Assembly: GCA_031771865.1 (NCBI GenBank)
Contig: JASISA010000025.1
Location: 2,294,001 to 2,358,000, forward strand
DNA from: Nothophaeocryptopus gaeumannii
Lineage: Eukaryota > Ascomycota > Dothideomycetes > Mycosphaerellales > Mycosphaerellaceae
DNA length: 64,000 nucleotides
Reading direction: 5' to 3'
Positions within the stretch are counted from its first letter, which is position 1. Each line of letters opens with the position of its first letter. The notes beneath the pieces are model-generated. The model worked only from the letters and a program-made list of their open reading frames with translations, made no database searches and was not told where the DNA came from. A program made the position numbers and the translations under genes. Of this stretch, positions 54,354 to 64,000 are shown piece by piece.

Positions 54354-57116
54354 TTACACTGTGGTGTTGTAATGATCGCCCTCGCCGGCTCTCTCAGGCA
54401 TGGCCTCCGCAACCTTGCGGTCGTCGTCTTCGAGAACCTCTAGCCGCTTGCTCTGAATGGCATCAGCAGCGGCGATAGCATCCTCTTCGAGAGCCATTGC
54501 TCCAGCTTTCGTTGCTGGCAGACCGCTCTCTTCATCCACGCCGTTGAGAGGGACACCACCATCATCATCTCCCTCAATTTTCGCCATCTTCTCTTTGAGC
54601 TCCTTAGCATCGGCCCCAGCATTCGTGCTGCCATTTGTCTTGACCTCCTTCTTTTCGGATTTGGCATCCTTGCCTCCGTTTTGTTTGGGATCGGAGTGGT
54701 TGATGAGCTCAACGTCCTCGTTGTAGATTCTGAGAAGCATTGCCTTTCGGTCCTCTTTGGGCAGCATCAGGTTGACACTGGCCTTGCTACGCCAAAGCGG
54801 TAGCGTGAGGGGTTCCTTAAATTCATCCTCGCCCGCGTTTGCTGTGGCTTCGACACGAAGTACGCAGCATCCGCCTCCAATGTTGTTGACTTGTTCACCG
54901 ATCTCACCAAGGTCTTTCCAGCCCTCGGTCTCAGTACCGTCTTCATGCTTAACGGTAGTCAGCTTGGGGAACATCTCAACAAGCATCTTCCGGAGCGTGC
55001 TCTTCTTCCCCAGCCGGACTATTCTGCTGTCGCCAACCCAGCCTTCGATGATCGGTAGTCCTTCGGTCTGGATTCGCCATCGACAGATGTCCAGGCCCTG
55101 GGCGTCTTGCTTCATGAACATCTTCACGCCCGCATGCACAAACTTCATGCCGCGATTGTCATTGGCAATCAAGACATCTTTGATGAGCTGAGCAGAGTAG
55201 TAGATACCCTTGACTGGGTCACCGGCCGGATTCCGCACCAAGAATCGGTCTCTTGGGAATGAAGTGTGTAGCTCGTAGAAATTGTAGATGCCGACCAGTT
55301 CCGGATGATCTGGTATGAGATATTTGAACGACTCCTCATTCGCGTCTTCTCTCCTTCGTCTCGCTGACGGCCGAGCTGCCTCCTGAGGAACGCTCTTCTC
55401 GAAGGGCGCCTCCGCGACAGCCTCCTTGACTTCTCCAGACACCTCAACTTTGTCGCCGTTCTCAGTCACTGCCGTATCAACTTGAGGAGCTGTCTCATCG
55501 AGCTTGGGCCTCTTTGCTGCTGCCTCATCCGACTCGCCGTCTGGCGCTGATCTCTTAGTCCCAGCGCCAGCCGCAGCCTCGTCGGAGCCATTCGTAATCT
55601 CATCAATCGTAGCAGTGAATGCTGTCTTTTCGGGAACTTCGGGCTTCATGAACGTCCAGCTCTTGTCTCCAGACTTGGACTCGTTATCAGGCTTCGCGCG
55701 GATCTCACCTAGCTTCTCCAGCGCGACAATGAAGAAGCCACCCGTGTTCTGCTGGTGAGGATAGACACGCATGCAATGCTCGAGTGGAATTTCTTCCTCT
55801 GTTTCAGGTGGAAACATTCCGGGCACAATCTTACTGTTCTCGTCTTCAAACTGTGAAGCCTCGGCCCAGGACTCGTATATCGTCCCACTGCGGTTCATGA
55901 TGCTCCAGTCTTTCAGGCCCTGCTTGCGATGAAGACCCGGGAGTCGATCGGAGGAATCGACAATGCGGACTTTGGACACACCTCCGCATCTCTCGATTGC
56001 GGAAGAGACAACCGCCTCGTTTTCCACAGGGTTCAGACTGCAAGTGCTGTAGACGACGCGGCCACCAACTTTGAGCATTTGCAGTGACCTTGTCAGGATC
56101 TTAACCTGAGTGGCGTATAGCCCAAGTCCATTCTGTGGCGTCCATTCTTTCCAGATGCCGGGGTTCTTTCTGCAGGTCCCGTCTCCGCTGCATGGCACGT
56201 CGGCCAAAATGCGATCGAACTTTAACCACTGGCCTTTCTTCTGTCCTCCAGCCAAGGTCTCTGATGGCAAAGCGATTGACGGAAACATGGTCGCATCGTG
56301 ATTCGTCACGATCAAGTTCGGCGAGTTCAGGCGCTTGACCTGGTGGACCAGCATTTGAGCCCGCTGATAGTTGACATCGTTTGCGACGAGTATCCCAGTC
56401 GCGCGCCCTTGGTCGTGTGTAGCCTCACCGTTCGAAGATGCGTCGGTTGAGTTGTTATCTTTGGCCTGCTTGATTGCCTGCGTAACTCTTTCTTCCTCTC
56501 CAGCATGTAGAAGCTCAACCAGCTGCGCGCTCTTGCTACCGGGCGCGGCGCAAAGATCGAGCACAGTGTGGTGCGGCTCAACGTCCAAAAGAAGTGGTGG
56601 TATCATGCTGACCTCCTCTTGTCTGCTAATGTTACCCACGCCTGTCTCGCTAACCAAAAAGCGCTGGAAATCTTTGAACGGCTCGTACTTGCGCACGACG
56701 TTCTTCGGGGTAGTCATGCTGTATGCAAGACCGTTCGGATACCATGGCATAGGCTTTGGCAGTTCGATTGGACGACCATCATGCTTGATCTTTTCGAGCT
56801 GCGGAAAGAATCGATTGACCAGATTGTCGCGCACGCTGAGCGCATGGCCTTTGGAGCCTGTAAAGCGAAACGAATTCGGAAGCTCTTTTCGTAGTGTCGC
56901 CCAGAATGCATCTCTTTCTTCGCCGACTGGTACGATCGAGAGGGTGTTGTAGAATCGCTCGAATTTTTCATTTCGCTTGTCGACTTGATCGAACGACTGT
57001 CGCTCGTCTTGGAAGTGTCGTCGTCCACCGCCGCCACCGCCTCCTCTACCACGGCCTCGTCCTCTTCCTCCTCCTCCGCCACCACCGCGACCACCTCTCT
57101 TTCCACCACGCGGCAT
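54354..57116 (-). CDS. NCL1: Multisite tRNA cytosine-5 methyltransferase (Ncl1/Trm4, NSUN2 type)
   Basis: SAM-dependent enzyme that makes m5C at several tRNA positions in the nucleus. Single exon, 920 aa from the Met at 57116; an upstream in-frame Met would add 16 residues of leader-like sequence. Residues 1-32 are almost only Gly and Arg (RGG-like), suggesting RNA binding. The catalytic domain has the SAM site DLCAAPGSKSAQL (residues 187-199), the PC-motif cysteine C309 in DVPCSGDGTCRKNPG and the nucleophile C359 in STCSLNPVENE. C-terminal to it are an acidic, Lys-rich linker (about 515-600) and the family's C-terminal domain (FLVRNPAGDPVKGIYYSA..., SRIVRLGKKSTLRKM). Length exceeds yeast Trm4 because of the linkers and the charged tail, as in other filamentous fungi. 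Confidence 0.94.
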   Translation of the reverse strand: MPRGGKRGGRGGGGGGGRGRGRGRGGGGGGGRRHFQDERQSFDQVDKRNEKFERFYNTLSIVPVGEERDAFWATLRKELPNSFRFTGSKGHALSVRDNLVNRFFPQLEKIKHDGRPIELPKPMPWYPNGLAYSMTTPKNVVRKYEPFKDFQRFLVSETGVGNISRQEEVSMIPPLLLDVEPHHTVLDLCAAPGSKSAQLVELLHAGEEERVTQAIKQAKDNNSTDASSNGEATHDQGRATGILVANDVNYQRAQMLVHQVKRLNSPNLIVTNHDATMFPSIALPSETLAGGQKKGQWLKFDRILADVPCSGDGTCRKNPGIWKEWTPQNGLGLYATQVKILTRSLQMLKVGGRVVYSTCSLNPVENEAVVSSAIERCGGVSKVRIVDSSDRLPGLHRKQGLKDWSIMNRSGTIYESWAEASQFEDENSKIVPGMFPPETEEEIPLEHCMRVYPHQQNTGGFFIVALEKLGEIRAKPDNESKSGDKSWTFMKPEVPEKTAFTATIDEITNGSDEAAAGAGTKRSAPDGESDEAAAKRPKLDETAPQVDTAVTENGDKVEVSGEVKEAVAEAPFEKSVPQEAARPSARRRREDANEESFKYLIPDHPELVGIYNFYELHTSFPRDRFLVRNPAGDPVKGIYYSAQLIKDVLIANDNRGMKFVHAGVKMFMKQDAQGLDICRWRIQTEGLPIIEGWVGDSRIVRLGKKSTLRKMLVEMFPKLTTVKHEDGTETEGWKDLGEIGEQVNNIGGGCCVLRVEATANAGEDEFKEPLTLPLWRSKASVNLMLPKEDRKAMLLRIYNEDVELINHSDPKQNGGKDAKSEKKEVKTNGSTNAGADAKELKEKMAKIEGDDDGGVPLNGVDEESGLPATKAGAMALEEDAIAAADAIQSKRLEVLEDDDRKVAEAMPERAGEGDHYNTTV

Positions 57117-58586
57117 GATTGCTATGTGGTAAAGATGTAGTCGTAAAGTGGATGTTGATGTCAATTGAGAACTTCAAAATTCGAGAACTTCACATGCGAG
57201 CTACAAAGTCAAAGCTAGCCTTGGCGCGCCCCACCTCACTTCGGCTTCACTTCTCGCTTCTTCTGCATCATCACATGCAATAATGCCAACAGACGCAGAT
57301 GCAACGGCTACGATTTAGGTTCCAAGTGGAAGCTCACTTCGGACTCTCTGACTTGCTTGCGACACGTCCGGAACCTTCGCCTGTCTTGGCCGACTTTTCC
57401 GCTCAGACCGCTCTTCCTAAAGAGCAATCACTCTAGGAAAGCGCAATGTTCTGTACCTAGAAACGGGATACGATCGAAACCCCACGGCTGGGGCATAGAG
57501 AGAATGCACAGACTGTAACGCACGACGCCGAGCTTGTTAACCTCTCAGGGGTATATATGATGAAACGATGCCCGGAAAGACAGGAACGCAGTCTGGCCGA
57601 TGCGATAGCCAGAGCGATATGCTTGCTTCGAATACCAAGAGAAGCCTCAGAAGTGAACCCGGTCAGACGCTGTTGGCAAAATCAGGCACGGAGGTGAAAG
57701 GCCTCACAGCGCATCCATGTTTGCGTGCTATCCCTGGAAGGCCGCGTTTATGGTGGCTGGGAGCCTTATCAGGCAGTCCGCGAAATATGACGTCAGTGGG
57801 GGGAGCTTTCCGAACGAATCACATGTTTTGGACTGTTGCCGCTTGGCGCTCGCACCTTCCGAACGCAGAGCTGGGAACCTTCTCTCTGCAAGACCAGGCG
57901 GTCTGTTAACGATTGTTGGTTGACCACACCCATATGCACTCGCAACTGCAGGTTCCTGTCGCTCTTCCCAGTAGCGCAGCCCTGAGACGTTTGTCTGCCG
58001 TTTGATTGGTGCCGCGTGCATTTGAGTGCTGGCCATTCGTGGGGATTGCGACTTTCTTGATCGGCCGCTATGACAGAAACGTTTAGCATAGGCAGGGCCG
58101 ACCCTTCCTCCGATTGGCTTCAGTCGCGACTTCCACCTCGTTGCTGTGGTGCTCTTGACTTCTTCGTCCTTTGTCTCACATCTGCTCTGCAACTGCTCAG
58201 CTCACCGCGCTGCGACTCTGATCACGCCTCTCAGACCTTCACCTCCATCTTCCTTGAACATCACACTCCGCGACAGCTTCTATCAATCGACACTGCCTCG
58301 CGGCAGCCTCACAACACCACTACGCTCATCAATCCATTGCGACCTCGCTGCCGTCGCCCAGCCCTGCATATACCAAGCTTCGTTTGCAGGTCATCACCAC
58401 GCGACCTTACTCCCGCCTCCACCAACACACCGCCGCCTCTCAACAGCTCAGCCAACCGTCAAAATAGGTGGATCATCGGCTCTTGTTGAGCTTGTTCACA
58501 GGTTGCAGCAACAGCAACAGGATAAGCAATTGATGTTGTTAGATTTTGACACTGACCCAGCTTCTTGCTTCACCCACACCGCTAGC
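57117..58586. other. Divergent intergenic region, 1.5 kb, with long leader
   Basis: Between divergent genes. The plus-strand frame upstream of 58587 is open back to 58146 but contains no ATG except at 58533; its Pro/Ser/His-rich content looks like a pyrimidine-rich 5' leader. No other gene is seen. Confidence 0.5.
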
Positions 58587-59582
58587 ATGTCGTCCAGCAG
58601 CTTCTTCAACAACTCACCGACTGTCGTGCTGCCGCCCGCTCTAGACCAGTACTTCGCCGGCAGTCACTATAACACAAGCAATGCGCCCATGCTCAATGGC
58701 ATCTCGCCCAATGGCCTCGCCAACTCAAACGCTTTCATGTCGAATGGCTCAACTCCAACTCCAACTTCAAACTCTCTCGCAGGTCGCAAGCGCTCCAGAG
58801 CCGACGTCTTCTCTCAAGACGATGAAGGGGAGGACCAACTCGAGGATGGCTCCACCGTCACGCAAATTGAGGAGTCGTCAAAGCCTCGCGGTCAAGGAGT
58901 CTATGGACCAGGTATGACCCTCGTCTATCCTGACGACCCAAGATATCAGAGTCTCGCCGAGTCGCAATCAGGCACGCGAGAGACTCAGATCCGTAAGCCG
59001 TTCCAGCTCGCACACGCCAAGCGGCCATCCGTCACCAGCCGTAAGTCGCAGCGCATGAACTCCTCAGCCGCCGGTCCAGACGATCTCGCTCAGCTTGTAC
59101 TGCCACCAACCATGCGAGACGTGACCACCGAGCCACTCATCGACGAAGTGACCCGTCGCCTCGGTATCAGCTGGCTCCGTATGGACACGTCCGAGGCCGG
59201 TCAGATCAACCAGAAGGCCTATTCCAAGTGGATCCAGAACCATTATCCAGGTTTGACCGACGTCGCCGTCTGGTTCGAGAACAGCTCCATTCCCGGATAC
59301 CTGGTGGCCGGAAACAACGTCTACAACGGACAGCACGAGTACTACATCTTCTCTGAGGACCTTACTGAGGCGCGGCTCGTTACGACCGATCCCAGTCAGC
59401 TCATTCCGCGGCTACAGATGCTCCCGGCAATTCACCTGGCTGCTCCGGGCGGACACATCAGAGCTGAGACGGATCCAATCACGGCTGCGCAAAACGAGCT
59501 GAACAGCGCCATGATCGACGGCAGCAGCTCATACACGAGCCAGCCGAATGGTTGCGCTGCTCATGCGATGGAGCTGGACTAA
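58587..59582 (+). CDS. Conserved-looking fungal protein of unknown function
   Basis: 331 aa from the Met at 58587 (MSSSSFFNNSP); an in-frame Met at 58533 would add 18 residues. I do not recognise a named domain. The first ~130 residues are Ser/Asn/Pro-rich with a basic GRKRSRADVF element that could be a nuclear localisation signal followed by an acidic stretch. Residues about 170-280 look folded: LISWLRMD-like segment GISWLRMDTSEAGQINQKAY, SKWIQNHYPGLTDVAVWFEN, then GYLVAGNNVYNGQHEYYIF and SEDLTEARLVT. The domain has conserved aromatic residues and no obvious catalytic motif. A nuclear regulatory role is only a guess from the basic element. Length, codon use and a long clean frame support a real gene. 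Confidence 0.75.
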   Translation: MSSSSFFNNSPTVVLPPALDQYFAGSHYNTSNAPMLNGISPNGLANSNAFMSNGSTPTPTSNSLAGRKRSRADVFSQDDEGEDQLEDGSTVTQIEESSKPRGQGVYGPGMTLVYPDDPRYQSLAESQSGTRETQIRKPFQLAHAKRPSVTSRKSQRMNSSAAGPDDLAQLVLPPTMRDVTTEPLIDEVTRRLGISWLRMDTSEAGQINQKAYSKWIQNHYPGLTDVAVWFENSSIPGYLVAGNNVYNGQHEYYIFSEDLTEARLVTTDPSQLIPRLQMLPAIHLAAPGGHIRAETDPITAAQNELNSAMIDGSSSYTSQPNGCAAHAMELD

Positions 59583-60127
59583 ATCGCAACTACCTTTGAC
59601 TACGCTTATCAGTATCTCTGATCTGCCACGAATTTGCTCTTGAAACTTTACCGGAAAATTAGAAGGCGGTGACTGGAACCTTCAAAATCGGCGGCTGAAC
59701 GGAGATATCGAACTCGCGCCTGAGCGCTGGAGTTGAAGCTATTCATCATGAATTGCGCGAGAGGATCGTGCTGGTTTATTAGAGCCTGCTGTCTTGAGCT
59801 GAAGTGTATTACTTGCTGTATTGCTGCTGGTGCATGTACCATATCATTGACGAATCGCGCGGTACCACAAATGAATCAACAAAAGTTGATCAATTAGTGT
59901 CTGTTCGATTTGAATCGTCGTTTTTGAAGTAAGTGAGTTTATTGAGAGGCAATGGTGTTGCCTTTGTGAACGCGACGTTGAGGTGGGAGTGATGACGCTT
60001 TGTCTGTGTTGTGAGCCGTGCCTGAGGCGAGCTCAATCGAGCTTCGAACTTCAGATGTACCGTTGTGGCCTGCCTACACTACCAGCCTCGCCGTTATATC
60101 TCCTCCCACTCAACAAACACCGCCAAC
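59583..60127. other. Intergenic, promoter of the V-ATPase subunit gene
   Basis: Two plus-strand genes are separated by 545 bp. I see nothing besides ordinary promoter/3' flank sequence; the last bases form a typical CGCCAACATGG start context. Confidence 0.55.
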
Positions 60128-61419
60128 ATGGCCGAGGGAATGTTCTATGTGGGTTGACTCCCAAGTACTGTCAACACAAAACCCGGCGAGCTGACAAGAT
60201 TCGCCTCCAAACAGAATGCGACGAACGGCTACGTAGAGGGCATCGTGCGTGGCTACAGAAGCGCCCTCCTCACAGGTCAGAACTACGGCAACCTCACACA
60301 GTGCGAGTCAATAGACGGTAAGAGCAGAACCCAAAGATGCAGAAATAGAGTAGGGATACAAAGGCTAAGACGTCCTGCCTGCGCTGTAGATGTCAAACTC
60401 CAACTCGGCCCAGCCTACGGCGACTATCTCGCAGCCCTCCCACCGAACCCATCAACTTCCGCTCTCGCCGATAAGACCCTCGACAAACTCGTCGCCGAAT
60501 TCCGATATGTTCAGGCTCAAGCGACCGGCAGCCTCGCGAAGTTCATGGAATACCTCACATACGCCTACATGATTGACAATGTGGCTTTGCTCATCACGGG
60601 TACCCTCCACGAGCGCGACACAAAAGACCTGCTGGAGCGGTGTCATCCACTCGGATGGTTTGAGACAATGCCGGTGCTCTGCGTGGCGACAAACATCGAA
60701 GAGCTGTATAACTCGGTCCTGATCGAGACGCCCCTCGCCCCCTACTTCAAAGGCTCAATCAGCCATCAAGATCTAGACGAACTGAACATCGAAATCATCC
60801 GAAACACACTCTACAAAAACTACTTGGAAGACTTCTACCGTTTCGTGAACGAAGAGCCCGGGGTCAAAGGAACACCCACCCAAGACGTCATGTCTGAAGT
60901 CCTCGAATTCGAAGCCGATCGCCGCTCTATAAACATCACCGTCAACTCCTTCGGCACAGAACTATCCAAACAAGACCGAAAGAAACTCTACCCCAACTTC
61001 GGACGTTTGCATCCAGAAGGCACACTCATGCTGAGCAGAGCGGATGATGTGGAGGGCGTCAGAATAGCAGTCGACGGCGTTCACGATTACCGGACGATGC
61101 TGGATCAGACGGGCATGGGCGGCAACTCGGGGATTGGAAACCAGAGTGGTGGGATTGGAGGGGATGAGGGGAAGAGTTTGGAGGATTTGTTTTATCAGAA
61201 GGAGATGGAGATTGCCAAGTTGGCGTTTACGTATCAGTTTACGCATTCGGTGGTTTATGCTTGGGTGAAGTTGAGGGAACAGGTAAGCATAACCATAATC
61301 TTGACAGATGCAGAGAAGTGACTGACTTGTTACAGGAAATCCGAAACATTACGTGGATCTCGGAATGTATTGCGCAGAACCAGAAGGATCGAGTCAACAA
61401 CTTCATCAGCGTGTTTTAG
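60128..61419 (+). CDS. VMA6: V-type proton ATPase subunit d (Vma6)
   Basis: Subunit of the V0 sector that couples the central stalk to the proteolipid ring at the vacuolar membrane. Four exons: 60128-60148, 60215-60317, 60390-61282 and 61336-61419; 366 aa, matching the family's usual length. The first exon is only 21 nt (MAEGMFY) and leads into NATNGYVEGIVRGYRSALLT, as in other fungi. Introns begin GTGGGT, GTAAGA and GTAAGC. Diagnostic segments are GYVEGIVRGYR, QNYGNLTQCESIDDVKLQL restored across intron 2, MIDNVALLITGTLHERD, CHPLGWFETMPVLCVATNIE and ETPLAPYFKGSIS, and the C-terminus EIRNITWISECIAQNQKDRV restored across intron 3. No oddity seen. The four-exon model restores the conserved sequence completely. 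Confidence 0.96.
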
Positions 61420-61948
61420 ATGGGAGAGCCGAGTGGCACGATAGCATTGGGCGTTTGAGAAATGGGATGTGTATAGCAAATGGATACCAGCATCATGTAG
61501 GACGTGAAAGTCATTCCAAAATGCCATTTCGTCTCATTCGGAAAATTGCATAGAGGGATCTGTGGAATGGCTAAGCAAGCTGGATAGAGTAAGTTTCAAT
61601 GCTCTGACCTTCTCTCTTGTTGAGTGTCCGCGATCTCGATTGTTGCTCTTCATTGAAGGCATGGCTAGCAGCCACTTGGGTAATTTCGAGCTACATGAGC
61701 GCTCGTTCTCGTTGCGACTGCTTCACTGCGTCTGGCTATCCTCTTGATGGCGTTCTTATAGAAGGAGTCGTATCGCAACTCTTGTATCGCTCTCTCGCGT
61801 GCCGTAAGAGACTCGCAACGTATCATTCGGAAGAGCACACGCGAAGTGCAAGCGCACCTTCAGCGCTTGACCTCTAACACCCCAAGGCAGTATACCAAAA
61901 CACCGATAGCAGGTCGCTCGAACCCTTTGTCATGTTCACTGTGTTTGC
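61420..61948. other. Convergent intergenic region
   Basis: 3' flanks of VMA6 (+) and the HUB1-like gene (-). Only short open frames without features are present. Confidence 0.55.
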
Positions 61949-62692
61949 TCAATCCCCCGTATCCAACTCCAAATCCAACTGCACCCCATGACTCACGCCA
62001 TAATCCTCCAACGTCAACACATCCTTGAACGGCCTCTCGCCCTGTCTCTTCAACATGATTTGGTGCGGTTGGCGTCCGATATGTGCCGCTACCATGGCTT
62101 TGAATGCTTTCACGCTGTCGGATGCCAGGCAGGGGATCGCGGCTTTGGTGCCGAGACGGTCGTTTATGTTGACTACTATCATGGGTTCGTTCGAAACCGG
62201 AGCCTTGGGGGTCTTATCCTTGCGGTCCTTCTTGTCTTTGGACTTTTTCTCCTTCTTGGGTTTGTCTTCTGCGCCAGCGTCTTCCTGCTTCAAGTCGTCC
62301 TTCCGTGGTAGTTGGTCTTGATCGTAATCGCGGTCTCGATCTCGACTAGGTCGATAGCTATCCCCTCCTCCTCCTCCTCCTCCTCCTCCTCCTCCTCCTC
62401 CTTTTCCACGTTCTCGCTCCTCGCGATCATCTCGTCTCCGCGGCTCACGGTCGCTTCTGAACCGATCATCGCGATCGTCGTCTCGCCTCCTGTCATCCTT
62501 TCTGTAGCTATCCCTCCTCGGCGACCGGTCTCGATATCCTCTCTCTAACCTCCCACTGTCGCGTGTATTTGTCTCTTCATCGCGCGGCGCTTTCGATTTC
62601 CATTTGAAGCCGCCGCCGCTGCTCTTCGATTTTTTGGATGGCGCGTCACGCGGTGGTGAGGCGCTGCGGCCGCGCTCGTCGTCGGAAGGCAT
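61949..62692 (-). CDS. HUB1: RS/RD-rich protein with a C-terminal HUB1/UBL5-type ubiquitin-like domain
   Basis: Ubiquitin-fold protein probably acting in pre-mRNA splicing. Single exon, 247 aa from the Met at 62692; a longer in-frame N-terminus to 62842 is possible but reads like leader. Residues 1-170 are charged and disordered: SP and RS/RD/RE repeats (RRDSYRKDDRRRDDD...), a run of 13 glycines encoded by a (GGA)n microsatellite, and a Lys/Asp-rich hinge. The last 77 residues (171-247) follow the Hub1/UBL5 plan: MIVVNINDRLGTKAAIPCLA, then LKRQGERPFKDVLTLEDYGV and HGVQLDLEL. The family's C-terminal Tyr-Tyr is replaced by a Leu-Asp-Thr-Gly-Asp end, so tail processing or conjugation is unlikely; Hub1 acts non-covalently in any case. 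The RS extension would suit recruitment to spliceosomes (inference). Confidence 0.82.
   Translation of the reverse strand: MPSDDERGRSASPPRDAPSKKSKSSGGGFKWKSKAPRDEETNTRDSGRLERGYRDRSPRRDSYRKDDRRRDDDRDDRFRSDREPRRRDDREERERGKGGGGGGGGGGGGGDSYRPSRDRDRDYDQDQLPRKDDLKQEDAGAEDKPKKEKKSKDKKDRKDKTPKAPVSNEPMIVVNINDRLGTKAAIPCLASDSVKAFKAMVAAHIGRQPHQIMLKRQGERPFKDVLTLEDYGVSHGVQLDLELDTGD
62363..62402 (+). repeat. (CCT)13 trinucleotide microsatellite
   Basis: About 40 bp of pure CCT/GGA repeat that encodes the 13-glycine tract of the HUB1-like protein on the minus strand. Its length is a likely source of allelic variation. Confidence 0.95.
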
Positions 62693-63298
62693 GCTGTCGG
62701 TAGTGTTGGTGTGAACTGCATGTGACAGTGAGCTCGAAGTTTTGACTGCTGGAGCTTGACGTAGGCAGATGGTCAAGTGAGACTTTATTGGGTGTGTTGA
62801 TGATACGCTAGTGGATGTACCCGAGATGGCAGAGTTACTCATGGAAATCGGATCAGGGTCCAGGCTTCGGTCGCAAACAAGATCTTCACTTTCACAAAAG
62901 AGCTAAGATCAGACGATTGAACGATAGTTCCTCATTACTCGCTATGCTACGTCTCCATGATACCACTGGTGGTCTTCTCAAGCTCACTTATTCGACATTC
63001 CGATCGAAGCATCTCGTCGGGTCATCTCCCAATGCACTTCCGATCTCCTCCGCCTGTGGATCTCGGCGCTTCAATAGCTGCTCGATCAAGTGAGCCTCCG
63101 CCTATATTAGCTGCAAATAGTATGCTCCTTCAGCCGATATGGATCGATTCTGGCTCGGTGTCCGCGCGTAAGCCGCTCGTAGACGCTATTCAAGCTCCGC
63201 GGCGAGAGGCATTTTCTTCTTTGCCCCTCGGCTGAATCCTGACCATGCTAATAACTTTCAGTCGTAAAGTTTCGTGAGTTCGTTAGTCCTGTTCGCTC
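62693..63298. other. Intergenic between two minus-strand genes
   Basis: Holds the promoter of the HUB1-like gene and the 3' flank of the next gene. No gene or repeat is seen. Confidence 0.5.
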
Positions 63299-64000
63299 TC
63301 ACTCCGGTGCTACTTCGTTGATGGACACCGCCGGTGCGGCTTTCGATACCACCGCATCAAGACTCTGTGTCGGAATTGGTAGCAGACCGCTCTCCTCTGG
63401 TGGATGTAATTGGTCCCATACTTGCTTCAGCATCGACTCTATCCATTGGTCTTCCTCCATTTTCAAGCTCATCTGTTTCCGTGCCATCTTGGAGCGCTTG
63501 ACCTTGACGCCTGGTGTTCCACCGCACGGCCCGACAATTGGGCTTGCCGGGACGGACGATTCTGGACTGCTTGGGTCGGGCGAGATTGGATGAGACATGA
63601 ATGCTTCAAGCTCCAGGCATTGGTGGATCAGCTCTTCTACTCCGTCTCTTGTGGCCACGGCCTTTGGTTGCACTAGCTCGAAGAAGTCCTCTCCGAATAA
63701 CTCATCCTCGAAAACAGCTCTTTCGAGAGCGTCTAGGAAGAACATGAACGAAGGCAGTGTCGGTCCCTCAATCGTGAACGGGTAGTGGACATCACTGAGT
63801 AGGCAGGCTGCGTACAGTAATCGGATTGTGAATTCCGAGTTGAGGGAATGATCAACGACGCATGCTGGACAACCCCGCGTATAACACCAGTCTCGTTCCT
63901 TGGCCGAAGACAGAAAGCACTGTAGCCAGACGAATGCGCTCCTTGACTGGCCTGTGAAAGCGTACTCAAGGTCTTCCAGTTTTGTCGCGTGTGTAGCAGC
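63299..64000 (-). CDS. Unknown protein, 5' end beyond the window
   Basis: The reading frame is open from the window edge to the stop at 63299, giving the last 233 residues. I do not recognise a named family. The visible part begins with LEDLEYAFTGQ and FVWLQCFLSSA, followed by a cysteine-rich element WCYTRGCPACVVDHSLNSEF (Cys-X4-Cys-X2-Cys plus His) that might bind zinc. A helical block follows (IRLLYAACLLSDVHYPF, FMFFLDALERAVFEDELFGE, DGVEELIHQCLELEAF), then a Ser/Pro-rich tail with a basic KVKRSKMARKQMSLK stretch. The pattern resembles lineage-restricted Dothideomycete families of unknown role. The start and any upstream exons lie outside the window. Confidence 0.7.
   Translation of the reverse strand, partial: AATHATKLEDLEYAFTGQSRSAFVWLQCFLSSAKERDWCYTRGCPACVVDHSLNSEFTIRLLYAACLLSDVHYPFTIEGPTLPSFMFFLDALERAVFEDELFGEDFFELVQPKAVATRDGVEELIHQCLELEAFMSHPISPDPSSPESSVPASPIVGPCGGTPGVKVKRSKMARKQMSLKMEEDQWIESMLKQVWDQLHPPEESGLLPIPTQSLDAVVSKAAPAVSINEVAPE

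Overview
The window looks like nuclear chromosomal DNA of a filamentous ascomycete (Pezizomycotina, most likely Dothideomycetes). The protein-coding genes are split by short GT-AG introns (about 50-95 nt) with CTRAY-type branch sites. Many start codons sit in a CAACATG-like context, and fungal-specific families are present: Zn2Cys6 factor, PDR-type ABC transporter, APSES factor and a fungal rhodopsin/PTH11-like receptor. The order Mycosphaerellales is my guess from the style of several lineage-restricted proteins; it is not proven. I found no tRNA, rRNA, CRISPR or bacterial-type operon.

Layout. 0-9.97 kb: exopolygalacturonase (-), a large PAM2-motif protein of unknown function (-), the NHEJ factor XLF/Nej1 (-), divergent to the splicing factor cactin (+). 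11.6-19.1 kb: forkhead factor (+) converging on a full-size PDR/ABCG transporter (-). 19-29.1 kb: a 2.8 kb gene-poor stretch, an APSES factor of the Xbp1/RgdA type (-), mitochondrial seryl-tRNA synthetase (-) and the rRNA helicase Spb4 (-). 29.5-35.5 kb: a GAL4/LAC9-like zinc-cluster factor (+) converging on an MFS transporter (-). 35.5-39.1 kb: 3.6 kb without a recognisable gene. 39.1-51.9 kb: an E2-variant (FTS/AKTIP-like) protein (+), an unknown protein (+), an F-box gene broken by one in-frame stop (-), a triose-phosphate-translocator-family transporter (+) and a rhodopsin-domain receptor with a motif-repeat tail (-). 52.9-54.1 kb: the accessory hot spot (below). 54.4-64 kb: tRNA m5C methyltransferase (-), an unknown protein (+), V-ATPase subunit d (+), an RS-rich/HUB1-like protein (-) and an unknown gene running off the window end (-).

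The most interesting part is 52.87-54.07 kb. A pectin-lyase-type gene (PL4 rhamnogalacturonate lyase) starts normally. After about 73 codons it changes abruptly into a copy saturated with C-to-T-type changes (CA to TA and TGG to TGA/TAG), the pattern of repeat-induced point mutation (RIP). About 700 bp of this TpA-rich DNA runs up to an intact two-exon gene that encodes a 70-residue secreted protein with 8 cysteines in about 49 mature residues. That gene is too short for ordinary ORF scans and has the architecture of a candidate effector beside RIP-mutated DNA.

Functionally most of the window is housekeeping: splicing, translation, ribosome biogenesis, vacuolar acidification and DNA repair. 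It is interspersed with environment-facing genes: pectin degradation, drug efflux, MFS transport, receptor and transcription factors. All exon boundaries are read by eye from splice motifs and reading-frame continuity; none has been tested against transcripts.
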